A stretch of DNA of 8,973 bases from Bacteroidales bacterium Bact_23 (GTDB lineage: Bacteria > Bacteroidota > Bacteroidia > Bacteroidales > Lentimicrobiaceae). Each line of letters starts with the position of its first letter. Within the stretch, counting starts at the first letter, position 1. Position numbers and translations under genes: made by a program. A model generated the notes under the pieces. That model did no database searches and had not been told where the DNA came from. It was given only the letters and a program-made list of their open reading frames with translations. The stretch covers positions 1 to 8,973 of the forward strand of contig LUZO01000326.1 of NCBI GenBank assembly GCA_001603685.1, in the 5' to 3' direction. This document shows positions 1 through 5,504 of the stretch, in pieces.

Positions 1-209
1 TATTCATCCTGTTCATTTTCAATACTTTTCAGAATTGAATTTACCTCCTTCTCGGTGGAAGTGAGTTTCTGCCGGCAATATTTTATCAGCCCGGCAGCTC
101 TTTTTACCTTTTCCGAGAGTTCGTCCACTCCGATGGTGGCGTTTTCAATTTCCGAAACGATGGCTTCAAGCTCGGTAATGGCGTCGGTGTATGACTCTAT
201 CTCTTTCAT
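1..209 (-). CDS. xseB: Exodeoxyribonuclease VII small subunit (partial or just complete at window edge)
   Basis: Small subunit of exonuclease VII, which with several XseB copies per XseA degrades single-stranded DNA to oligonucleotides in the cytoplasm during repair and recombination. Reading from the ATG at 209 leftwards gives 69 codons beginning MKEIESYTDAITELEAIVSE. They form an acidic, heptad-like helical protein with the family features: an early Y.x.A..eLE.Iv..iE segment, then a D-E-L-s-e-k-v-k-r-A stretch and a central LI.yCr.kL segment. The last two bases before the edge read TA, so the next codon may be a stop (TAA or TAG). A length of about 69 residues would be normal for XseB. The ATG overlaps the xseA TGA stop as ATGA, which indicates translational coupling in one operon. 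The identity rests on this context plus the helical pattern, because XseB sequences diverge strongly. Confidence 0.88.
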   Translation of the reverse strand, partial: MKEIESYTDAITELEAIVSEIENATIGVDELSEKVKRAAGLIKYCRQKLTSTEKEVNSILKSIENEQDE

Positions 210-1612
210 TTTGATTTGGTTTCATTTACGGTGCTGCGAATTTTCCCCGACCACGATTCGGTTTCCAGCACATCGCCGGGTTTCGGCAGCGCTGTGGGGT
301 CGAGGCTTTTTCCGTTGATGCGGGTGATGGTAAATCCCCGTTTCAGAACGCTTTGAGGGTCCAGAAGCTGCACCCTGGCGGCGGTATTGCCGGTCTCTTT
401 CTGATGATGATTCAGAAAATGGCGGGCGTGAAGTGCCAGCATGCGGGTTTGTTCCATAAGTGCGGCGCGCTGTTTGTCAGCTATTTGCGCTGGTCGAATC
501 GTCAGAATTGATTCATATTTGCTCATGGCGATGCGGTGGTTGAACACCGCAACTCCGGTAGAGTCCTTTACCGCCTGCGCCTGCTGCCGGATTAGGGCGT
601 GTTCCGATTCAATCACCTCCGAAACCGCCTCAAAAAAACCGGCGGCTGCCCGGTCAAAACGCCCGCGGCTGGTATCCACAATAATATTCGCGCCCAGCTT
701 TATCCTTATTCCGGCAGATTCTATCCGGTCGCTGAAATCTTTAAAGCGGCCAATCAGGTAGTGGGCCACATCAGTGGGGGTGATTTTATTGACGGCCGCC
801 ACCATTTCCACCACCGTTTCATTGGTTGAGTGGCCGATTCCGGTGATGACCGGCAGCGGAAAACAGGCAACATCGCGGGCAAGCTGGTAGTTGTCGTAGG
901 CAGCCATCCCGATTTCATCGCCGCCGCCTCTGATAATCAGCACGGCATCGTACTGATCCTGATTTTCGCCGATTGCCGCAAGTTGCTTTCGTATGGTATC
1001 GATGGCGCCATCGCCCTGAAGCACGGCATGATACAGGGTGGTAAAGAAGGTAAATCCCCAGGGGTTGGCTTCGAGGGTGATGATCAGGTCGCTGTAACCC
1101 TTGCTGGTCTGGGCCGAGATAACCGCCAGCCGTTTGGGCAGCAGGGGTGGGAGCAGGTTGCGGTTTTTATGGAAATCGCCCTCCTTTTTCAGGCGGGTGA
1201 TGGTTTCCATCTTTTCGCGCGCCAGTTCGCCGAGGGTGTAGAGCGGCTCGATATCGGAAATCTGGAGCGACAGGCCATATTCCGAAGAGAATCTGACATA
1301 CGCCAGGAACATAATGTCGATTCCTTCCCTGAACTCCTCGCGGGTTACCTGCTCGAATTTGGTGGTAATGTTTATCAGGTCGTCGCGCCAGATGATACCG
1401 CGGATCTGTGCCTTTATCTTTCCGTCTTTGCGTTCCACCAGGTCGGGATAACAGTGGCCGCTCTGCGGATAGTAATTCAGTTTCGAAACCTCCGCCCTGA
1501 TCCAGTAGGGCAGGGCATAGTGCTTCTCGAACATCCTTTTGATGCTCTCCGTAATCTCCGAAAGGGCGAACACCCGCTTCCCCTCCAGGTTTACCATGGC
1601 TGGATCTGACAT
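206..1612 (-). CDS. xseA: Exodeoxyribonuclease VII large subunit
   Basis: Catalytic subunit of exonuclease VII, a metal-independent single-strand-specific DNase acting from both ends. The 468 residues are close to the usual family length. The N-terminal OB-fold is at about 12-120 (note WIRAEVS at 37-43 and SGHCYPDL at 51-58). The catalytic domain covers about 130-330 with LPKRLAVISAQTS at 158-170, RGGG at 228-231, GIGHSTNET at 258-266 and TPTDVA at 278-283. A helical region follows, then the C-terminal VLKRGFTIT segment. By eye, the residues known to be essential in E. coli (D155, R205, H238, D241) map to D175, R228, H261 and N264. The last is therefore not Asp here. The ATG at 1612 is preceded by a candidate promoter (TACTTTTG) about 30 bp upstream; M6 is a possible alternative start. 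The stop overlaps the xseB start by ATGA. Confidence 0.97.
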   Translation of the reverse strand: MSDPAMVNLEGKRVFALSEITESIKRMFEKHYALPYWIRAEVSKLNYYPQSGHCYPDLVERKDGKIKAQIRGIIWRDDLINITTKFEQVTREEFREGIDIMFLAYVRFSSEYGLSLQISDIEPLYTLGELAREKMETITRLKKEGDFHKNRNLLPPLLPKRLAVISAQTSKGYSDLIITLEANPWGFTFFTTLYHAVLQGDGAIDTIRKQLAAIGENQDQYDAVLIIRGGGDEIGMAAYDNYQLARDVACFPLPVITGIGHSTNETVVEMVAAVNKITPTDVAHYLIGRFKDFSDRIESAGIRIKLGANIIVDTSRGRFDRAAAGFFEAVSEVIESEHALIRQQAQAVKDSTGVAVFNHRIAMSKYESILTIRPAQIADKQRAALMEQTRMLALHARHFLNHHQKETGNTAARVQLLDPQSVLKRGFTITRINGKSLDPTALPKPGDVLETESWSGKIRSTVNETKSK

Positions 1613-1642
1613 CCGGAACTGAATTTAAAACGAATCAAACTT

Positions 1643-1650
1643 CAAAAGTA
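1643..1650 (-). promoter_or_regulatory. Candidate xseA promoter, -7 box TACTTTTG
   Basis: On the minus strand 1650-1643 reads TACTTTTG, a full match to the Bacteroidota primary sigma -7 consensus TAnnTTTG. It lies 30 bp upstream of the xseA ATG, giving a leader of roughly 25 nt. At the canonical 19-bp spacing the -33 position reads GAA rather than TTG, so the -33 element is poor. It points away from the sixA promoter, making this intergenic region divergent. Confidence 0.5.
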
Positions 1651-1664
1651 CGGAAAAAATTGCA

Positions 1665-1677
1665 CCGCTTTCAGCGG
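1665..1677. repeat. Short inverted repeat CCGCT-TTC-AGCGG
   Basis: A perfect 5-bp inverted repeat with a 3-nt spacer lies between the xseA promoter candidate and the heptamer array. From its position it sits around the -33 region of the xseA promoter, so it could be a protein-binding site. It is short enough to be chance. No T-tract follows on either side, so it is not a terminator. Confidence 0.25.
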
Positions 1678-1686
1678 ATTATTTCT

Positions 1687-1763
1687 TACCTCATACCTCA
1701 TACCTCATACCTCATACCTCTTACTTCCTACCTCTTACTTCTTACTTCCTACTTCATACTTAC
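1687..1763. repeat. Tandem heptamer array, eleven 7-bp units
   Basis: Eleven consecutive 7-bp units fit without any insertion or deletion. Four perfect TACCTCA copies (1687-1714) are followed by seven degenerate copies: TACCTCT, TACTTCC, TACCTCT, TACTTCT, TACTTCC, TACTTCA and TACTTAC. The next seven bases, TATCTTT, continue the phase and are the start of the sixA -7 box. From 1678 to 1770 the plus strand contains no G at all. The array fills the divergent xseA/sixA intergenic region and includes the -33 position of the sixA promoter. The left, homogeneous half looks freshly expanded, and the half next to the promoter is more diverged. Confidence 0.93.
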
Positions 1764-1771
1764 TATCTTTG
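1742..1771 (+). promoter_or_regulatory. Candidate sixA promoter (TTA-N19-TATCTTTG)
   Basis: TATCTTTG at 1764-1771 fully matches the Bacteroidota -7 consensus TAnnTTTG. TTA at 1742-1744, close to the expected TTG, lies exactly 19 bp upstream, which is the canonical spacing. The expected transcription start near 1777 would leave a short A-rich, G-free leader of about 17 nt before the ATG at 1794. That is typical of Bacteroidota genes, which often start without a Shine-Dalgarno sequence. The -33 element and spacer lie inside the heptamer array. Confidence 0.7.
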
Positions 1772-1793
1772 TAAAACCAAAAACAAAAAACCT

Positions 1794-2300
1794 ATGAAAA
1801 AGACCCTGACATTGATGCGTCATGCCAAAGCATCGTTTCGCGTGCCCGGGCACAGCGATCTGGAGCGCACCCTGACGGAAGAGGGGCATAAGCGGACGGA
1901 ACTGGTGGTTGAGTTTCTGCGAAAGAGAGATTACCGTCCGGATATCATTATTTCAAGCCATGCCGTCAGGGCGGTGGAAACCGCGGCCATTATGGGAAGG
2001 GCGCTAAATCCGGAGCGTGTGGAGATGCGGATTGACAGGAGGATATACAGAAGAGACTCCGGAGATTTTTACGATCTGTTGTTTGGCCTTCCGGCTGAAG
2101 CATCGCATATAATGATCGTCGGGCACAACCCCGATATCAATGATTTTGCCGGCCGGTTTTTCGGGCACGATTTTGACGATTTGCCCACTTCCGGGATCGT
2201 GGGGATAGAATTTGATGTTCAAACCTGGGAAGATATGCCGCTGGCGGCTCATAAACTTTTATTTTACACCACGCCCAGGTTGTTACGGACAGTGTTGTAA
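1794..2300 (+). CDS. sixA: SixA-type phosphohistidine phosphatase (histidine phosphatase superfamily)
   Basis: A cytoplasmic phosphatase of the branch-1 histidine phosphatase superfamily, 168 residues and close to the compact SixA size. The N-terminal strand ends in LMRHAKAS, with the RH(A) signature and a nucleophilic H10 next to R9. SDLERTLTEEGH (21-32) matches the family D..R.L...G segment. R59 in SSHAVRAVETA is the second phosphate-binding arginine (the usual motif is SSPA.RA.ETA), and VGHNPDI at 109-115 supplies the second catalytic histidine, H111. The C-terminal PRLLR resembles the family ending. In E. coli SixA removes phosphate from phosphohistidine in signalling and PTS proteins; the substrate here is unknown. 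It lies 58 bp upstream of ppk1 in the same direction, suggesting a shared function or at least co-transcription. The A-rich leader has no Shine-Dalgarno sequence. The superfamily assignment is firm; SixA substrate specificity is inferred. Confidence 0.9.
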   Translation: MKKTLTLMRHAKASFRVPGHSDLERTLTEEGHKRTELVVEFLRKRDYRPDIIISSHAVRAVETAAIMGRALNPERVEMRIDRRIYRRDSGDFYDLLFGLPAEASHIMIVGHNPDINDFAGRFFGHDFDDLPTSGIVGIEFDVQTWEDMPLAAHKLLFYTTPRLLRTVL

Positions 2301-2307
2301 GTGTGCG

Positions 2308-2315
2308 TATCTTTG
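2308..2315 (+). promoter_or_regulatory. Candidate ppk1 promoter, -7 box TATCTTTG
   Basis: This octamer is identical to the sixA -7 box and matches TAnnTTTG. It starts 8 nt after the sixA stop and 51 nt before the ppk1 ATG. At 19-bp spacing the -33 position reads CGG, inside the sixA coding end, so no good -33 element is visible. The leader would be about 38 nt. If active, it would let ppk1 be expressed independently of sixA. Confidence 0.5.
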
Positions 2316-2358
2316 CAAATGGCACGGCACCAGCTGTTGCCGGTAAATCGACGCTGCT

Positions 2359-4410
2359 ATGGCCAAACCACCGGTTTCACTGATAACACGAGAAACAAGC
2401 TGGCTCGAATTCAACGGCCGGGTCCTTCAGGAGGCGGCTGACGAAACCACGCCGCTGATAGAGCGCATAAAATTCCTGGGTATTTTCTCGAACAACCTCG
2501 ACGAGTTTTACCGCGTCAGGGTTGCGACCCTCAACCGTATGCTCGACTACAACCGGCGCAGCGGCGAGCCCCTCGACTTCAATCCGCGCAGGGTGCTGAA
2601 GGAGATCAACCGGATTGACCGCGAGCAACGGAAAATCTTCTCCGAGATTTTTCACGATATTGTTCAGGGGCTTGCCGCAGAGAACATCCTGATGGTGAAT
2701 GAGCGGGAGATAACGCCGGAGCAGGGTGAGTTTGTCCGTACCTATTTCAACCGGCATGTGCGTTCGCAGTTGTTTCCGATCATGCTCAGCAACCTGAAGT
2801 CGTCGGCACTGGCCGATAAGTCCATCTATCTGGCCATCAGCCTGTCGTCATCCGCAAGGCCCGGGGCTCAGGAGCAGGCGGTGATTCAGATTCCCGGAAA
2901 GCCGCTGTCGCGCTTCGTGCTGCTGCCATCGCCCGATGAACGGAAATACATCATGATGCTCGACGATGTGATCCGCTACTGCCTCGATGAGATATTTGTG
3001 ATTTTCGGCTGGGACACTTTCGAGGCATACACCTTTAAATTTACCCGCGATGCCGAGCTGGACATTGATAACGATGTATCGAAGAGCTTTCTTGAGATCA
3101 TGACCCAAAGCCTGAAGCAGCGCAGGCTGGGCGCTCCGGTGCGGTTTATTTACGATAAAACCATGCCGCAGGAGCTGCTGGAAATGGTAAAACAGAAACT
3201 CGACATCACCGGGGCGGATACTTTATCGAAGAGCGGCCGCTACCACAACTTCAAGGATTTTATGCAGTTTCCCGATGCCGGCCGGCCCGATCTGCTGTAT
3301 GCTCCGGTAATGCCGCTCGAGCACCGCCGGCTTCACCACAGGGAGAGCATCCTGAATGTGGTGAAGGACAGGGACATCATGCTGCACTACCCCTATCAGT
3401 CGTTTCAGTATAACATCGACCTGCTGCGCGAAGCCTCCATCGACCCGGATGTAAAATCCATAAAAATGACGCTTTACCGGGTGGCGCGGGATTCCAGGGT
3501 CATCAATGCGCTGATCAATGCGGCCAGAAACGGAAAGTCGGTAACTGTCTTTATGGAGTTGCAGGCCCGTTTCGATGAAGAGGCAAATATTTACTGGGCG
3601 GAGAAGCTGCAGGAAGAGGGGGTGAAGCTGATACAGGGCATTCCCGGATTTAAGGTACACTGCAAGCTGCTGCTGATCAGGCGCAGGGAGGGTTCCCGGC
3701 TGGTGAATTACGCCAGTATCGGAACCGGAAACTTCAACGAAGAAACGGCGCGCGTTTATTCCGACATCAGTCTGCTTACCGCTGACCCTCAGATAACCGC
3801 AGATGTGGACGGAGTATTCAATTTTATTGAGAGCAAATATATCCCGCCGAAATTCAAAAGCCTGATTGTTTCCCCGTTCAGGATGCGGAATTTCTTCACC
3901 CACATGATCAACAACGAGATCAAGCGGGCCGGCAGGGGAGAGGAGGCGTGGTGCATCATCAAGCTGAACAACCTGGTGGATGAGAAAATGGTGAAGAAGC
4001 TGTATCAGGCGGGCGAAGCGGGCGTGAAAGTGCGGATCATCTGCCGGGGAACCTGCACCCTGGTGCCGGGCCGGAAAGGGCTGAGCGAGAATATTGAAGT
4101 CATCAGCATTGTGGACCGGTTTCTGGAGCACAGCCGCGTATTTGTATTCCACAACGGCGGCGATGAACGCTATTTTATTTCATCAGCCGACTGGATGACG
4201 CGCAACCTGGATCACCGCATCGAAGTGGCCTGCCCGGTGAACGACCCTTCCCTGAAAAGGGATCTGATGACCATTCTGAAAATTCAGTTGAAAGACAATA
4301 CCAAGGCGCGTATTGTGAATCATCCCGATATCAATCCGTATAAGGACCGCGGTTCGGTTCCGGCCATACGGTCGCAGGAGGAGATTTACAGGTTTCTGAA
4401 GGATGTCTGA
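2359..4410 (+). CDS. ppk1: Polyphosphate kinase 1
   Basis: Reversibly transfers the gamma phosphate of ATP to inorganic polyphosphate chains; a cytoplasmic or membrane-associated enzyme. The 683 residues are full length for PPK1. The N domain (about 1-105) carries SWLEFNGRVLQEA (14-26) and SNNLDEFYRVRVA (44-56), with an asparagine expected at the nucleotide site. The head domain is at about 106-305. The two phospholipase-D-like C domains follow: C1 with HYPYQSFQYN (343-352), LYRVARDS (372-379), LQARFDEEAN (401-410) and FKVHCKLLLI (431-440), and C2 with FLEHSRVFVFHNGG (588-601). H434 corresponds to the autophosphorylated E. coli H435 and H591 to H592; R374 and R404 match the polyphosphate/metal-site arginines. 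All catalytic residues seem intact. It starts at the first ATG that gives the N-terminal family block; no Shine-Dalgarno is visible. Its TGA directly abuts the gap stop on the other strand, so transcription must end inside gap or be blocked by convergence. Confidence 0.98.
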   Translation: MAKPPVSLITRETSWLEFNGRVLQEAADETTPLIERIKFLGIFSNNLDEFYRVRVATLNRMLDYNRRSGEPLDFNPRRVLKEINRIDREQRKIFSEIFHDIVQGLAAENILMVNEREITPEQGEFVRTYFNRHVRSQLFPIMLSNLKSSALADKSIYLAISLSSSARPGAQEQAVIQIPGKPLSRFVLLPSPDERKYIMMLDDVIRYCLDEIFVIFGWDTFEAYTFKFTRDAELDIDNDVSKSFLEIMTQSLKQRRLGAPVRFIYDKTMPQELLEMVKQKLDITGADTLSKSGRYHNFKDFMQFPDAGRPDLLYAPVMPLEHRRLHHRESILNVVKDRDIMLHYPYQSFQYNIDLLREASIDPDVKSIKMTLYRVARDSRVINALINAARNGKSVTVFMELQARFDEEANIYWAEKLQEEGVKLIQGIPGFKVHCKLLLIRRREGSRLVNYASIGTGNFNEETARVYSDISLLTADPQITADVDGVFNFIESKYIPPKFKSLIVSPFRMRNFFTHMINNEIKRAGRGEEAWCIIKLNNLVDEKMVKKLYQAGEAGVKVRIICRGTCTLVPGRKGLSENIEVISIVDRFLEHSRVFVFHNGGDERYFISSADWMTRNLDHRIEVACPVNDPSLKRDLMTILKIQLKDNTKARIVNHPDINPYKDRGSVPAIRSQEEIYRFLKDV

Positions 4411-5421
4411 TCAGGCAAATTTCTCAACCAGATCGGCAAGGCGGTTGGCGTAACCGCTCTCATTGTCGTACCAGGCAACGATTTTCACCAGTTTGTTCTT
4501 GTCGCCCAGCACGGCGGTCAATCCGGCATCGAATATGGCGGAGTGCGGGTTTCCCAGGATATCAACCGATACGATGGGGTCTTCGGTATATTGGAGGATT
4601 CCTTTCAGATAGCCGTGAGCCGCCTCCCTGAAGGCGTTGTTGATCTCTTCGATGCTGGTGGATTTCCGCAGGGTGCAGGTGAGGTCGGTGAGCGAGCCGT
4701 CGGGAACGGGAACGCGGATACCGGCACCGCCCAGGTTTTTCGCCAGATGGGGGAAGATTCTGGTTGCCGCTTTTGCCGCCCCAGTGGTGGTGGGGATGAT
4801 GCTGTATGCCGCAGCCCTGGCGCGCCTCAGATCGCCGTGGGGCGCATCAATCAGGTTCTGATCGCGGGTGTAGGAGTGTACGGTGGTGATAAAACCCTTC
4901 TCCACGCCCCAGAGGTCGTCGAGTACCTTGATCATGGGAGCCACGCAGTTGGTGGTGCAGGAGGCATTTGAAATGATGACATCATTTTTGTCGATGATCT
5001 CATCGTTGATGCCGAGTACCACATACTTTACATCCTCGTGGTCGGTTTTGGCGGGAGCCGAAATAATCACTTTCCGTGATCCCGCTTCCACATGTTTGAT
5101 GGCAGATTTGCGGTCGGTGAATTTGCCGGTTGATTCAATCACCACATCGATGCCCAGTTTGCCCCAGTTGATGCCACCCGGTTCAGGTTCGGAAAAAACC
5201 ATCACCTTCCGGCGGTTAATCATCAGATGGTCGGGGCCGGCGGTAACGGTGCCCGGGAAGTTTCCGTGAACGGAGTCGTATTTCAGCAAATGGGCAAGTG
5301 TGCCGGGATCGGTAAGGTCGTTGACGGCCACTACCTGTATATTCTTTTTCTTAAGTAATGCGCGGTAAGTAATTCGCCCTATACGGCCAAAACCATTGAT
5401 GGCCACCCTGATCTTCGTCAT
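4411..5421 (-). CDS. gap: Glyceraldehyde-3-phosphate dehydrogenase, type I
   Basis: Oxidises and phosphorylates glyceraldehyde-3-phosphate to 1,3-bisphosphoglycerate in glycolysis, or the reverse in gluconeogenesis; a cytoplasmic homotetramer. The 336 residues are the standard length. The Rossmann NAD site is INGFGRIGR (8-16). VNDLTD (33-38) has an Asp at 35, usual in NAD-preferring forms. SNASCTTNC (151-159) holds the catalytic Cys155, and TTVHSYT (179-185) holds the activating His182. The phosphate-site region includes TTTGAAKA (211-218) and GIRVPVPDGS (234-243). The C-terminal WYDNESGYANR motif is complete. The start is set by the family N-terminus MTKIRVAINGFG. A TACCTTTG promoter candidate lies 23 bp upstream. 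There is no sign of other glycolytic genes alongside it. NAD preference is inferred from sequence only. Confidence 0.98.
   Translation of the reverse strand: MTKIRVAINGFGRIGRITYRALLKKKNIQVVAVNDLTDPGTLAHLLKYDSVHGNFPGTVTAGPDHLMINRRKVMVFSEPEPGGINWGKLGIDVVIESTGKFTDRKSAIKHVEAGSRKVIISAPAKTDHEDVKYVVLGINDEIIDKNDVIISNASCTTNCVAPMIKVLDDLWGVEKGFITTVHSYTRDQNLIDAPHGDLRRARAAAYSIIPTTTGAAKAATRIFPHLAKNLGGAGIRVPVPDGSLTDLTCTLRKSTSIEEINNAFREAAHGYLKGILQYTEDPIVSVDILGNPHSAIFDAGLTAVLGDKNKLVKIVAWYDNESGYANRLADLVEKFA
4440..4458. repeat. Hairpin-forming inverted repeat in the 3' end of gap
   Basis: GCGGTT (4441-4446) and AACCGC (4452-4457) form a perfect 6-bp stem with a 5-nt loop, extendable by a G-T wobble at 4440/4458. 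It lies about 30 bp downstream of the ppk1 stop, where a ppk1 terminator might be looked for. No T-tract follows on either strand, so it is not a standard intrinsic terminator. It is also inside coding sequence and may be chance. Confidence 0.25.
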
Positions 5422-5443
5422 AGCAAATCCGGTTTAAACGGGG

Positions 5444-5451
5444 CAAAGGTA
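5444..5451 (-). promoter_or_regulatory. Candidate gap promoter, -7 box TACCTTTG
   Basis: On the minus strand 5451-5444 reads TACCTTTG, a full match to TAnnTTTG. It is placed to give a leader of about 15 nt before the gap ATG at 5421. The -33 position at 19-bp spacing reads GGC and falls inside the adjoining terminator hairpin, so no good -33 element is visible. The octamer is separated by only one base from the T-tract of that terminator. Confidence 0.6.
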
Positions 5452-5452
5452 G

Positions 5453-5480
5453 AAAAATCCGGTTATTTAAGCCGGATTTT
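5453..5480 (-). terminator. Intrinsic terminator of the surface-protein gene
   Basis: AAAATCCGG (5454-5462) and CCGGATTTT (5472-5480) form a perfect 9-bp stem with a 9-nt AT-rich loop. Read on the minus strand, the stem runs into five consecutive T residues. It begins 24 nt after the TAA of the 5505-8867 gene, the expected place for its terminator. The hairpin also has T residues on the other strand, so it could work in both directions, although no plus-strand gene ends here. It insulates gap from upstream transcription. Confidence 0.85.
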
Positions 5481-5504
5481 AGTGAGGTTCCGTATGCAGA
5501 TTGC

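Noticed and set aside
830..1609. 259-residue open frame antisense to xseA
   Set aside because: It is opposite the conserved xseA gene, with no recognisable domain; it follows from the codon use of the real gene.
1687..1763. CRISPR array in the xseA-sixA intergenic region
   Set aside because: The unit is only 7 bp with no unique spacers; it is a simple tandem repeat.
3223..4152. 309-residue open frame antisense to ppk1
   Set aside because: It lies wholly opposite a clearly conserved PPK1 coding region, has a His/Pro/Arg-rich composition typical of shadow frames, and shows no motif or start signal.
4440..4458. Intrinsic terminator for ppk1 inside gap
   Set aside because: The hairpin has only a 6-bp stem and no T-tract on either strand; kept only as an inverted repeat.
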